A model generated the notes under the pieces. The model ran no database searches. It saw only the letters and a program-made list of their open reading frames with translations, and was not told the DNA's origin. A program made the translations under genes and the position numbers. Below, one piece after another: positions 31,953 through 40,694 of a stretch of 64,000 nucleotides of DNA. Where the stretch lies: assembly GCA_052061695.1 (NCBI GenBank), contig JBPZEY010000004.1; one strand, 5' to 3'. This stretch comes from Alkalicoccus luteus. Lineage in GTDB: Bacteria > Bacillota > Bacilli > Bacillales > Salisediminibacteriaceae. The stretch's first letter is position 1. Each line of letters starts with the position of its first letter.

Positions 31953-32780
31953 ATGAACGAGTATCGTCCGTATATTGACATAAATGCAGAGTATTACGAA
32001 AGCAAATGGGAGAAGCACTCCCGGCCGTCACTATTTGCCGGTTGGAACTGGGCAGCTTTTCTGCTGGGGCCGGTTTGGGCAGCCTCCCGTCATCTATATG
32101 TATTTGCGGCTTCCTATTTCCTTATTTATCTTTTGTTCCTTCTCATAGAATCCCTGCTTCCGGCCTTGCTTAACCTTGGAGCTGGTGCAGCTGCAACACC
32201 TGCTTTTCTTGCAGCACCAATTCTTTTCATGCATATTGCGTTCGGCATGACTGGAAATGCCGTTTATATGCGTAAAATCTCTAAAATGGCTCAGCTCGAA
32301 TCTGAGGGACGTCCCTCTCCGCCGCTCTTTCGCGGCCGGGGCCTGTCTAAAACAGCCGGAGCCGTCGTTCCAGTGGCAATGCTGCTTATTGCAGCCGCTC
32401 CGGCACTGTTTTTATTTAACTGGCACTGGAATCCTCCCCTCGAGCCGGGGATTTATGTTTACGACGGTGATCAGCCTCCTTCCGGAGAACTGGATACGAT
32501 GGAGAATCCTGTCTTTATTAAATATGAATCCATGATTCAGCTGTATTATACCGGAGAGTCTCTTGACGGAATTGAACTTCGCTACGAGCTGTATTATCTC
32601 GGGACGGGAGCTGAGGAACTCATTTCCGACCGTGCTTATCCTTTTTTTTCTGGAAGTTCGCTGTCATTGGATCTTCTTAACGCAGAAGATCCGGAGCTCA
32701 TGGAAGGCGAGTACCGGGTCGACGTCTACCTTAACGACAGTCTCTATGATATACAGCCGTTCACCGTTACGCTTCGATAA
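31953..32780 (+). CDS. DUF2628-like membrane protein
   Basis: Protein of 275 residues, function unknown. An N-terminal soluble part is followed by hydrophobic segments at about 30-70, 75-105 and 135-155; the text FAGWNWAAFLLGPVWAASRHLY is the hallmark of DUF2628 proteins. The C-terminal 110 residues form an exported or cytoplasmic beta-rich domain with TMENPVFIKYESMIQLYYTG. It follows the flavin reductase closely and could be co-transcribed. Confidence 0.72.
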   Translation: MNEYRPYIDINAEYYESKWEKHSRPSLFAGWNWAAFLLGPVWAASRHLYVFAASYFLIYLLFLLIESLLPALLNLGAGAAATPAFLAAPILFMHIAFGMTGNAVYMRKISKMAQLESEGRPSPPLFRGRGLSKTAGAVVPVAMLLIAAAPALFLFNWHWNPPLEPGIYVYDGDQPPSGELDTMENPVFIKYESMIQLYYTGESLDGIELRYELYYLGTGAEELISDRAYPFFSGSSLSLDLLNAEDPELMEGEYRVDVYLNDSLYDIQPFTVTLR

Positions 32781-32782
32781 CG

Positions 32783-33112
32783 TCAGCTGATTTTCGTGCC
32801 GTCCGGTACGTCACTGTCTGGTGCTACCAGTACGACGTCTCCCTCCCCCGGGACTCCGCCAAGCACAAGCACCTCTGATGTATAGCCGGCAACCTTGCGC
32901 GGCGGGAAATTAACGACCGCGATAACCTGACGGCCAATCAGCTCCGACGGCTCATATCGCTTTGTAATCTGGGCGCTCGACTGAAGCAGACCGAGACTGC
33001 CAAAGTCAATTTTCATTTTTATCGCAGGGACATGGGCTTTTTCGAGCGCTGCCGCTTCCACGATGGTTCCGATCCGGATATCCAGTTTTAAAAAGTCTTC
33101 CAATTGCACCAT
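32783..33112 (-). CDS. csaA: CsaA, tRNA-binding-domain chaperone-like protein
   Basis: Protein of 109 residues made of one OB-fold tRNA-binding domain (DFLKLDIRIGTIVEA, SSAQITKRYEPSELIGRQV, VVNFPPRKVAGYTSEVL). B. subtilis CsaA (110) has export-related chaperone activity and binds peptides. AAGGAG precedes the ATG. It converges on the DUF2628 gene with two bases between stop codons. Confidence 0.93.
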   Translation of the reverse strand: MVQLEDFLKLDIRIGTIVEAAALEKAHVPAIKMKIDFGSLGLLQSSAQITKRYEPSELIGRQVIAVVNFPPRKVAGYTSEVLVLGGVPGEGDVVLVAPDSDVPDGTKIS

Positions 33113-33227
33113 AACGAATCACTCCTTTTCTCGAAACTTGCTCCGTTAATGTTCCACAAATGTAAGTGTTATTCCTGCTTTTCAGCTCTGAGAACTGGAT
33201 CAAAGAAGGAAAATCATGAAAAGAATG

Positions 33228-33253
33228 GTTTCTCTCCGTTTAATATAGGGAAT
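33228..33253 (+). promoter_or_regulatory. Candidate sigma-B promoter of the BCCT transporter
   Basis: GTTTCT (33228-33233), 14 nt, GGGAAT (33248-33253) is a moderate match to the sigma-B consensus. A TATAAT at 33261-33266 nearby could instead be part of a sigma-A promoter. Some B. subtilis betaine transport genes (opuE, opuD) are partly under sigma-B, which makes the assignment plausible. Confidence 0.4.
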
Positions 33254-33348
33254 GTTTTTATAATCCCTGCTATACGTGTTCGACAGGACCAGCCATTTCC
33301 GTCCTGATGACATACATGATTCACTACGACATAGAAAAAGGGGGAACG

Positions 33349-33364
33349 ATCCGCAATTGCGGAT
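33349..33364 (+). promoter_or_regulatory. Leader hairpin between ribosome site and BCCT start
   Basis: ATCCGCAATTGCGGAT is perfectly self-complementary and would fold between AAAAAGGGGGA and the ATG at 33376, so that folding brings the two closer. This suggests salt- or temperature-sensitive translation. Confidence 0.4.
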
Positions 33365-33375
33365 TTAAACTACTT

Positions 33376-35202
33376 ATGACTGAACATTATCAGTATGAAA
33401 CGAAAAAACCAAGTATCGTCTTTTACATTTCTGCACCAATCGTAGCTGCATTCGTAATCTGGGGGTTTCTCGGTCCGGATTCCTTAGAGAATGCCTCCAA
33501 TCAGGGGCTTGCGTTTACACTCGATAACTTCGGCTGGTTTTACATGCTTTCCACCGCTTTTATTATCGGTTTTGTACTTTTTCTCGCTATCAGCCCGTTC
33601 GGTAAACTAAAGCTGGGAAAACCGGATGAGAAACCGGAGTACCGCTTTTTCACTTGGATCGGCATGCTCTTCTCCGCCGGCATCGGGGTAGGGTTTGTTT
33701 TCTGGGGAGTGGCCGAACCGGTGCTTTATTTTTTTGATCCGCACCCTGACTTTGCAGGCTCTACAGAGGGTGAGCTTGCTACAGCAGGTCTTCGCTACGG
33801 GGTTTTCCACTGGGCACTGCACCCATGGGCAATCTTCTCACTGGTAGCCTTAACGCTTGCTTACGTACAGTTCAGAAAAGACCAGCCAGCGCTTATCAGT
33901 TCTGCGTTTCAGCCAATTCTCGGTGACCGTGCACACGGTGCCTTCGGAAAAGGAATTGACACACTTGCCGTTTTGGCTACTTCAACCGGGGTTGCGACTA
34001 CATTTGGTCTGAGCGCCCTGCAAATATCAGGCGGGTTTTCCTACTTGTTTGACGGTATTGCAAACAATCCATCGACACAGCTTACTATTATCGCAATCAT
34101 TACTGTGCTGTTTATTTTTTCCGCTGCTACCGGTGTAAATAAAGGCATTCGCATACTAAGTACGATTAACCTGACCATGGCAGCAGTTCTACTATTATTT
34201 GTTGTCATAGCAGGCCCGACATTATTTATCGCACAAAACTTTGTGACAACGATCGGCGGCTATCTATCAAATGTGGTTACGATGAGCCTCGATCTCGACC
34301 CATACGGGGACGGCGAATGGCTCGGCAACTATACGATATTCTTCTGGGCCTGGCACATTTCCTGGTCTCCATTCATGGGTATTTTCATCGCCCGTATTTC
34401 CCGGGGGCGTACGATTCGGGAATTCGTCGCCGGTGTTCTGATTGTGCCTTCCGTATTGGCAGCACTCTGGTTTACTACGTTTGGCGGAACCGCTCTAAGT
34501 ATGATTCTTGGCGGGAACGATGTGATCGGCGACCTCGTTATGGAAGAAGAGGAATTGGCGCTCTTTGCGACGTTAGGCGAACTTCCCTTTGCAGCAGTTA
34601 TGAGCGGCCTTGCCATTGTGCTCATCATTATTTTCTTTATCACTTCGGCGGACTCGGCCTCTTATGTACTCGGTGCGATGACGAGCAGCGGCAGTCTGAG
34701 TCCAAAACTTTACATTAAAATTATCTGGGGCTTTCTTATTGCAGGAACCGCCTCTGTACTGCTGTTAAGCGGCGGACTGGAGGGTCTGCAGACCGCTTCC
34801 ATTGTCGCAGCTCTGCCGTTTGCGGTCATTATGGTCGTCATGATCTTTTCTCTCTTGATTATGATGTCGCGTGATGTGAAGATCGATAAGATCAAAAAAC
34901 GCAAACGGGAACGGCGCGAGGTAAAAAAGGAAGTATACGGCGGAATGAAAGAGAATGTATTTGACGATGCGTTTGATGACGTCCGCGATGACTTAAAAGA
35001 AGACGTTCGTGATGAGATTTATGAAGAAATGAAAGAAGAAGTAAAGGAAGAAGTTTACGAGCAAGTCAAAGAAGAAGTCTATGACGATTTGAAAGAAGAA
35101 GCGTACGAGGAATTCAAAGAGAAAATCTACGATGATCTCCGGGAAGAATTTGAAGAACAGCTTTCAGACAACGAAATCGATCCAGACGACAAGAAGAAAT
35201 AA
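33376..35202 (+). CDS. BCCT family betaine/choline/carnitine transporter
   Basis: Sodium-coupled osmoprotectant transporter of 608 residues with twelve membrane segments (about 15-510). The family signature lies in helix 8: IFFWAWHISWSPFMGIFIAR. The cytoplasmic C-terminal tail of about 100 residues is unusual: it has about four repeats of eight residues of the form VYEQVKEE / VYDDLKEE / AYEEFKEK / IYDDLREE and would form a long charged coiled coil, the place where BetP-type carriers sense osmotic stress. I chose the ATG at 33376 by homology; between the purine-rich AAAAAGGGGGA and this ATG sits the 16-bp palindrome ATCCGCAATTGCGGAT (33349-33364). A longer start at 33307 is possible. Confidence 0.93.
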   Translation: MTEHYQYETKKPSIVFYISAPIVAAFVIWGFLGPDSLENASNQGLAFTLDNFGWFYMLSTAFIIGFVLFLAISPFGKLKLGKPDEKPEYRFFTWIGMLFSAGIGVGFVFWGVAEPVLYFFDPHPDFAGSTEGELATAGLRYGVFHWALHPWAIFSLVALTLAYVQFRKDQPALISSAFQPILGDRAHGAFGKGIDTLAVLATSTGVATTFGLSALQISGGFSYLFDGIANNPSTQLTIIAIITVLFIFSAATGVNKGIRILSTINLTMAAVLLLFVVIAGPTLFIAQNFVTTIGGYLSNVVTMSLDLDPYGDGEWLGNYTIFFWAWHISWSPFMGIFIARISRGRTIREFVAGVLIVPSVLAALWFTTFGGTALSMILGGNDVIGDLVMEEEELALFATLGELPFAAVMSGLAIVLIIIFFITSADSASYVLGAMTSSGSLSPKLYIKIIWGFLIAGTASVLLLSGGLEGLQTASIVAALPFAVIMVVMIFSLLIMMSRDVKIDKIKKRKRERREVKKEVYGGMKENVFDDAFDDVRDDLKEDVRDEIYEEMKEEVKEEVYEQVKEEVYDDLKEEAYEEFKEKIYDDLREEFEEQLSDNEIDPDDKKK

Positions 35203-35210
35203 TCAATAAT

Positions 35211-35244
35211 AAAGGCCCGGAATCAGTGATGATTCCGGGCCTTT
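35211..35244 (+). terminator. Intrinsic terminator of the BCCT transporter gene
   Basis: Perfect 15-bp stem (35211-35225 with 35230-35244) closed by the GNRA loop GTGA, with A and T runs at both ends, eight bases after the stop codon. It borders repeat copy D and has a near copy at 35876-35908. Confidence 0.9.
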
Positions 35245-35875
35245 AGATTGTCGATAACGTCTTTACGGGGAAATCACCTTGCATCTGGCTGCATCTGCGG
35301 ATCCTCGCTTTCCGGAGGGAACGGCCTCAGCTAACCGCTTCCTTTTAGTGATAGAAGCGGTGGATCTTCGCCTCGTTCTGATCCTCCCGGAGCATTCCTT
35401 CGAGGCCGGCAGCTGGCAGTTCACTTGAAACCCTTGACGATGCGCACAAGCTGACTTGATTCGGGTGGAACCTTCGCTTAGGAAACGTTTCGACACCGCT
35501 TAGGGGACCGGTGCTTCAACAACTTTACCACGTAGACAGATGAGCTGGCGTTTCTACTGATCGTGACGTTGTTTTTTAAAAAAGCAGATCCATTTCCCCG
35601 TCGTGTCCGGCGTGCCCGTGGAAGCAGCGCAGCCGGAAAATGCTATGCTGCTCGGATCGCTGAACGGCATGAAAAGCGCGAGCGGAGCCGGACCAGGTCT
35701 TGAAAGCTTCTCGCGAGAAGCCTGAGTCCGAGTGAAGCCGCGCCATCCTCCCGCGCCCTTCTCTCTTCAAAAGGGGCGAATAGCTGACTGCAAGCCCACG
35801 GCTGGCTCGGCAAGCATAAGGGACATACAACAAAACGAATAAACATCTATGCAGATTGACTTTATAAACAGCCTG
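35245..35875 (-). mobile_element. MITE-like terminator-associated repeat, copy D
   Basis: Non-coding element of about 630 bp, reverse orientation relative to A and B. Its right end (AGATTGTCGATAACGTC, 35244-35260) abuts the BCCT terminator and its left end (GACTTTATAAACAGCCTG, 35858-35875) abuts the PTS terminator. Internal matches to A, B and C include CTTTCCGGAGGGAACGGCCT, GATCTTCGCCTCGTTCTGAT and AGTCCGAGTGAAGCCGCGCC. No recognisable protein is encoded in any frame. Confidence 0.85.
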
Positions 35876-35910
35876 AGGGCCCGGAATCTCACTGATTCCG
35901 GGCCCTTTGT
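35876..35910 (-). terminator. Intrinsic terminator of the PTS gene
   Basis: Stem GGGCCCGGAATC/GATTCCGGGCCC (35877-35888 with 35894-35905). Nearly the same stem as 35211-35244, but the loop is in the complementary sense, i.e. the two hairpins are inverted relative to each other. Confidence 0.82.
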
Positions 35911-35934
35911 TAAGCTCATAAGGTTTACGAACTT

Positions 35935-37335
35935 CTACTGCTGCATGTCGTCGTTATAGCCAAAGAGCCACGTCAGAACGAATGCCGTACCGCCTGCAAT
36001 GAGGTTTGTCAAAATATAGAGCACGAGACTGCTGAATGATTCAATGTAGAGCAGCGTACCCGGAATAACTGTAATGGCCATTCCTGTTGCCTGCAGGTTA
36101 AACAGCGCGGCGAAAAATCCACCTGCTGCACCACCGATCAGACCCATCACGAAAGGCTTTCCATAACGGAGGTTTACACCAAAGATCGCTGGTTCCGTAA
36201 TACCGAGAAACGCAGACACAGAAGACGGAAGCGCAATAGCTTTCAGTTTTTTCGCCTTCGTTTTTAAACCGACGGCAAGAGCTGCTGCACCCTGCGCAGC
36301 AATACCAGCTGTAATCAGTGCGTTAAACGGATTTAGTCCGTTATCAGCAAGCAGCTGAATTTCAAACAAGTTGAATATGTGGTGCACCCCGGTGATCACG
36401 ATCACCTGATGGAGACCACCGATGATCAGTCCGCTTAATCCGAGCGGAAGCTCCAGCACGAACGTGGCCCCGACCATAATCGCAGCTTCTACTGCTGAGA
36501 AAATCGGTCCGACGATAAACAATGCAGCCGTAATCATGATCAGAAGGGTCAAAAATGGGGTTAAAATCAAATCAAGTGCTTCTGGAATTCGCTGACGAAG
36601 CCATTTTTCGAGCTTCGCACCGAGATAACCCGCTATAAACGCCGGGAGTACGGATCCCTGATAGCCGATCAGCGGAATAAATCCGAAGAACATAAGCGGA
36701 TCTGCCGCACCTTCCCCGACTTCATATGCGTTTGGCAGGGCCGGGTTGACGAGCATTAAACCGAGAACGATACCGATAACCGGACTTCCGCCGAACACCC
36801 GAAACGCCGACCAGGCAATCAGCGCCGGCAGAAAGGCAAAGGCTGTATCGGTTAACACTTCTGTATATAAGATAAAGTTATCCGGGATCGCTTCTGGTGT
36901 CGTACCGAACAGACCCAGCACCGCTTCCTGTGTAACAAGCCCGCGGAGACCCATGAATAAACCGGTGGCAACGAGCACCGGGATGATTGGAACAAAGACG
37001 TCACCGAACGTTCTGAGTAGACGCTGCATCGCATTACCCTGCTTCGCAGATTCCGCCTTCTGCTCCGATTTCGATGATTCCGATACACCTAGTGCAATGA
37101 CTTCCTGGTGAATCCGGTTTACTGTACCCGTTCCGAAGATGACCTGAAACTGTCCGGAGTTGTAAAAAGCACCTTTTACCTTATCAATCTCCTCGACCTT
37201 CTCCTGATCAATCTTTTCCTTGTCTTTTACCATGAGACGAAGACGTGTCGCACAGTGGGCAGCAGAATCAATATTCTCTTGCCCGCCGATGGCTTCAATC
37301 AGTTCTTCCGCTATTCTGCGGTTCTCATCAGCCAT
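35935..37335 (-). CDS. PTS sucrose-type EIIBC component
   Basis: Membrane sugar permease and phosphocarrier of 466 residues, size and layout of SacP/ScrA (glucose-sucrose superfamily). EIIB is N-terminal with the phospho-cysteine at Cys28 (AAHCATRLRL); EIIC follows from about 105 with ten or so hydrophobic segments and the motif FLGITEPAIFGVNLRYGKPF. No EIIA is attached, as in SacP, which borrows one. The substrate sucrose is an inference from family likeness. It is controlled by the LacI gene upstream through operators in the 115-bp gap. No sucrase gene is in the window. Confidence 0.9.
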   Translation of the reverse strand: MADENRRIAEELIEAIGGQENIDSAAHCATRLRLMVKDKEKIDQEKVEEIDKVKGAFYNSGQFQVIFGTGTVNRIHQEVIALGVSESSKSEQKAESAKQGNAMQRLLRTFGDVFVPIIPVLVATGLFMGLRGLVTQEAVLGLFGTTPEAIPDNFILYTEVLTDTAFAFLPALIAWSAFRVFGGSPVIGIVLGLMLVNPALPNAYEVGEGAADPLMFFGFIPLIGYQGSVLPAFIAGYLGAKLEKWLRQRIPEALDLILTPFLTLLIMITAALFIVGPIFSAVEAAIMVGATFVLELPLGLSGLIIGGLHQVIVITGVHHIFNLFEIQLLADNGLNPFNALITAGIAAQGAAALAVGLKTKAKKLKAIALPSSVSAFLGITEPAIFGVNLRYGKPFVMGLIGGAAGGFFAALFNLQATGMAITVIPGTLLYIESFSSLVLYILTNLIAGGTAFVLTWLFGYNDDMQQ

Positions 37336-37394
37336 GCTTCATACCCCTTTCTTTTTTTAAATCAAGCACCTATACAGGATCGATCACCTGAACA

Positions 37395-37450
37395 TGTAAT
37401 CGATTCCATATTGTGCAAAATAAAATAAATCTCTTGTGTAATCGATTCCA
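37395..37450 (-). promoter_or_regulatory. Twin LacI-type operators before the PTS gene
   Basis: TGTAATCGATTCCA occurs at 37395-37408 and again at 37437-37450, 42 bp apart (about four helical turns). Each is an imperfect palindrome centred on ATCGAT, the type bound by LacI-family repressors. The second abuts the repressor stop codon. They are the likely binding sites of the adjacent repressor. Confidence 0.75.
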
Positions 37451-38440
37451 TCAACATGATAAACTATCCCGCTTCAAAAGTCCATAGCCCATTACAGATT
37501 TTTCGACATTTTGCTGGTTTAACGATCGAAGCAGCATTTGCGCAGCTTCTCTTCCAGCTTCTTCGTATTTGTAATCGATGGTAGTCAGCGCCGGGGTAAC
37601 GTACTGCGACATGTCGGTAGCGCCTACACCGGCAAAGCCGATCTGTTCAGGCACCTGAAGCCCTTTTTCTTTCGCAGCCTGCATCGCACCTACTGCCAGT
37701 CTGTCTGTCACTGCAAGCACGGCGTCAGGCCACTCTGAATCGGAGGCTGCTATTTGTTCAAATGCCGCTTTTCCGCACTCACTTGTAAAATCGGCCTTGA
37801 GGATCCATTCGGGCCGAACCTCAAGCCCGTGTCGATTCATCACGTCCAAAAAGCCCTGCCTGCGCAGCACGCCGACAGCATAATCCGATTCGTCTACTCC
37901 AATAAAACCGATTCGGCGTTTCCCGCTTTGAATCATATGCTCTGTTAAATCTGCGGCAGCGTGATAGTCGTCAAAATAAACCGAAGACACGCCTGGAAGG
38001 TTTTGACCGAGTGCGACAACCGGCACCTGCATAGCCCGCAGCGTAGCCAGCAGCTCTTCGTTCTGGTTGGTCGCCGTCAAAATAATGCCGTCTACTCGTC
38101 TGCTTTCAAGCAGCTGCAGCTGCCGGCGCTCCTGTTCATGATTCAGATTCGAGCTTGCGAGCAGCATTTGATAGCCATTCTGCTGGAACACATCGTCGAG
38201 TCCATTCGCCATCCGGCTGGATGTCTCTGTAAACAGCTTTGGCAGCACGACCCCGATTACTTTTGTGCGCTTCAGCCGAAGTGACTTTGCTTGTTCGCTC
38301 GGTCTGTATCCCGTTTCTTCAATGATGCGGCGTACCCGCTCCCGAGCTTCTGCACTGACATAGCCGGAATCATTCAGCACTCTGGACACCGTCGTTCTGG
38401 AAACTCCGGCTTTATCTGCAATGTCGTTTATTGTGACCAT
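37451..38440 (-). CDS. LacI-family repressor of the sucrose-type PTS
   Basis: Repressor of 329 residues. Helix-turn-helix TINDIADKAGVSRTTVSRVLN at the N terminus (blocks), hinge helix with SLRLKRTKVIGVVLP and a periplasmic-binding-protein-like sugar domain ending LTTIDYKYEEAGREAAQMLL. It is transcribed ahead of the PTS gene, with twin operators between them. ATG at 38440 follows GAGGTG by six bases; GTG at 38449 is the alternative. Confidence 0.92.
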   Translation of the reverse strand: MVTINDIADKAGVSRTTVSRVLNDSGYVSAEARERVRRIIEETGYRPSEQAKSLRLKRTKVIGVVLPKLFTETSSRMANGLDDVFQQNGYQMLLASSNLNHEQERRQLQLLESRRVDGIILTATNQNEELLATLRAMQVPVVALGQNLPGVSSVYFDDYHAAADLTEHMIQSGKRRIGFIGVDESDYAVGVLRRQGFLDVMNRHGLEVRPEWILKADFTSECGKAAFEQIAASDSEWPDAVLAVTDRLAVGAMQAAKEKGLQVPEQIGFAGVGATDMSQYVTPALTTIDYKYEEAGREAAQMLLRSLNQQNVEKSVMGYGLLKRDSLSC

Positions 38441-38610
38441 CACTCTCACCTCATCGATATCCTACCACGAAGATGAAAACCCTGTCATCTCATGTGATTC
38501 TCAGCAGGTATTTTGTTACCACTTTAAGAATAATGCTTGATCCCTCCTCATCTTGGGTAATAAGAACCCTGATGATAGAACTAATTAAACCCGTGGAAGG
38601 GGTTATCAAA

Positions 38611-39960
38611 TTGCCTGCTTATTTATCTAAATCTGTGCTGACTTCATCCATCGCCCGAAAAATGACGCTCGTTGTCCTGGGTGCCACACTGTTCAGCTTA
38701 GCTGCAGGGGCACCGGTTGCTTACGCTCAGTACCTGCTTGCACAATCCGGTGCACTGGATCTCGTTGGCACGACAGTTGCTAACCTGCTCCAAACCTACT
38801 TTACGCTGATTGTTAATACGCTCATTTTACTTGCCTTTGTATTTACAGGGCTGCGATTCCTCGTTGTGAAGCCCCTCCAGCGGTTAAATGGCGTCATACA
38901 GCGCATTCAAGGGGAAAAGCTGGACCTCTCGCACCGTGCCGAAAATGATTCTGCCGATGAGATTGGCCAGCTGTCACGTGCCTTTGACAGTCTTCGTCTC
39001 TCCCTCTCCGACACGATTGTGCATGTGAAAGCGGCTGCCGAGCAGACAGCGGCTCAAGCGGAACAAAATGCAGCCTCAATCGAGGAAATCAGCGCTGGCT
39101 CTGCAGTTGTTTCGGACAGTGCAAACGTCATGCGCAGCCAGGCCGCATCCGGTCGAACAGCCGTTGAGAATACATCCCAGGCACTGCTGGAGCTTTCTTC
39201 TCTTTTACAAATAATCAGCACAAGATCGGATCGATCCGGAAAAGCGGCCGAGGATACCCTCTCTCTTACTGGGAAAGGAAGCACCAGCTTGGAAGAAGTT
39301 GCTTCGAAAATGAATCAAATGAAACAGGATGCCTCAGAGGCAGGAATTCACGTGCAGTCCCTTGATAAATATGCAGGCCAAATAAACAGCATCGTCGATA
39401 CGATTACGAAGATATCTGATCAAACCAATTTGCTTGCACTCAATGCAGCGATTGAAGCTGCCAGAGCCGGTGAGGCCGGCCGCGGCTTTGCCGTCGTTGC
39501 CGACGAAGTTCGCAAATTGGCTGAACAAACCTCACGCGAAGCGGAGCATGTAACGGGTATTATCACCTCTATAACAGATACTGCCGCACTGGCTGCAGAT
39601 TCAATGGAGACAAATGAACGATCGGTAGCTGCGGGGGCAGAAGAAGTTACCCGTACAAAACAGTTGTTTGACACGATTTACGAAGCGGTATCCAAAACAT
39701 CTGGTGATATAACAGAAATTAAGGAGCTTGCCGGTGAGAAAACAGCTTCCTCTGCTGCAATTATCTCGTTTATTGATGAGATCGGCTCCTTTACAGATGA
39801 TACCGATCATCATGCGGAGGCTGTCGCTTCCGCTTCCTCTGAAGCGAGTCATTCCTTGGAGGAAATTGCGGCCAGCACGGAGCAGATGACAGCACTCGCT
39901 GGCGGTTTACTGGAACAAACAAATCAATTTTCAACAGCTGAAGGAGGGCGCCAGGTATGA
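38611..39960 (+). CDS. Methyl-accepting chemotaxis protein without a sensor domain
   Basis: Receptor of about 449 residues. Two membrane helices (about 17-40 and 65-90) enclose only about 25 residues, so there is no extracellular ligand domain. A HAMP-like segment follows (VVKPLQRLNGVI...DEIGQLSRAF), then the long signalling coiled coil with the tip ISDQTNLLALNAAIEAARAG and VVADEVRKLAEQTS. It may sense membrane state or redox, or need a partner. The TTG at 38611 follows GGAAGGGG by eight bases; an ATG at 38473 would add 46 residues without family likeness. It overlaps the next gene by four bases. Confidence 0.85.
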   Translation: MPAYLSKSVLTSSIARKMTLVVLGATLFSLAAGAPVAYAQYLLAQSGALDLVGTTVANLLQTYFTLIVNTLILLAFVFTGLRFLVVKPLQRLNGVIQRIQGEKLDLSHRAENDSADEIGQLSRAFDSLRLSLSDTIVHVKAAAEQTAAQAEQNAASIEEISAGSAVVSDSANVMRSQAASGRTAVENTSQALLELSSLLQIISTRSDRSGKAAEDTLSLTGKGSTSLEEVASKMNQMKQDASEAGIHVQSLDKYAGQINSIVDTITKISDQTNLLALNAAIEAARAGEAGRGFAVVADEVRKLAEQTSREAEHVTGIITSITDTAALAADSMETNERSVAAGAEEVTRTKQLFDTIYEAVSKTSGDITEIKELAGEKTASSAAIISFIDEIGSFTDDTDHHAEAVASASSEASHSLEEIAASTEQMTALAGGLLEQTNQFSTAEGGRQV

Positions 39961-40256
39961 CCGTAGAGATAACAGATACCGGAAGCGCTGTGCACGTATT
40001 GCTCCCCGCGCACCTTTCAGCTGAAGATGCCGCTGCCATGCGAAGCCGCCTGCTTGAGCACGGCAATCGCGGCGGCCGGAATTTTTACTTTCAAGGTTCA
40101 GAACGATTTGTAATCGATACATTATTTCTCGGCATTCTTGCAACGCTGATGAGGCGCTGTCATGCTTCTATTTCAGTCAGCGGCCTTTCCAGCGAAGCTC
40201 TTCAGACTTGTAAGAAAGCCCGAATGGACAAGTTAATTCATCTCGTTAAGCCATAA
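39957..40256 (+). CDS. STAS-like protein coupled to the chemoreceptor
   Basis: Protein of 99 residues with the size and strand-helix pattern of an anti-sigma antagonist STAS domain. The usual phospho-serine motif DSSGLG is replaced by IDTLFLGIL, so a threonine stands at that place. ATGA overlap with the chemoreceptor gene implies coupled translation and a shared task. Function unknown. Confidence 0.65.
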   Translation: MTVEITDTGSAVHVLLPAHLSAEDAAAMRSRLLEHGNRGGRNFYFQGSERFVIDTLFLGILATLMRRCHASISVSGLSSEALQTCKKARMDKLIHLVKP

Positions 40257-40265
40257 TAGACAGAA

Positions 40266-40301
40266 AAAGAGACACGGAAGCGATCGCTGCCGTGTCTCTT
40301 T
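40266..40301. terminator. Bidirectional terminator between STAS gene and csp
   Basis: Perfect 12-bp stem AAAGAGACACGG/CCGTGTCTCTTT with T runs on both strands, between two convergent genes. Confidence 0.88.
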
Positions 40302-40317
40302 CTATTCGAAGCTATGA

Positions 40318-40518
40318 TTATACCGCTGATACATTCGCAGCCTGTGGGCCACGGTCGCCGTCAACGATTTCAAACTCAACGTTTTGTCCTTCATCAAGTG
40401 TCTTGAAGCCTTCAGCGTTGATTGCGGAGAAGTGAACGAATACGTCGTCGCCGTCCTCGCGCTCGATGAAACCAAATCCTTTTTCTGCGTTAAACCATTT
40501 TACTGTTCCTGTGACCAT
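40318..40518 (-). CDS. Cold shock protein, CspA/CspB family
   Basis: Single cold-shock domain of 66 residues. RNP1 KGFGFI (13-18) and RNP2 VFVHF (26-30) bind single-stranded RNA or DNA. Acts as an RNA chaperone. GGGAGG precedes the ATG. About 150 nt upstream (40519-40694) have no gene and may form the long cold-sensitive leader usual for csp mRNAs. Confidence 0.96.
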   Translation of the reverse strand: MVTGTVKWFNAEKGFGFIEREDGDDVFVHFSAINAEGFKTLDEGQNVEFEIVDGDRGPQAANVSAV

Positions 40519-40694
40519 ATAAATCGGCCTCCCTAAAAGAAATTTGTTGAATCGTGCGAATCATTCGTACCCTGGTCGTGCCAAGAGGCCGTTGATATTG
40601 CCAATTCAAACATGTACAAGGCTGATGTTAGCATAATTGCACAAAACAATCAATATTATCCAGAAAAAATGATACCGCTTACGCAGTTGATACA

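Noticed and set aside
35263..35846. Open frames of 65-85 codons in repeat copy D
   Set aside because: Same reasons as for copy A; they are not conserved in frame between copies.
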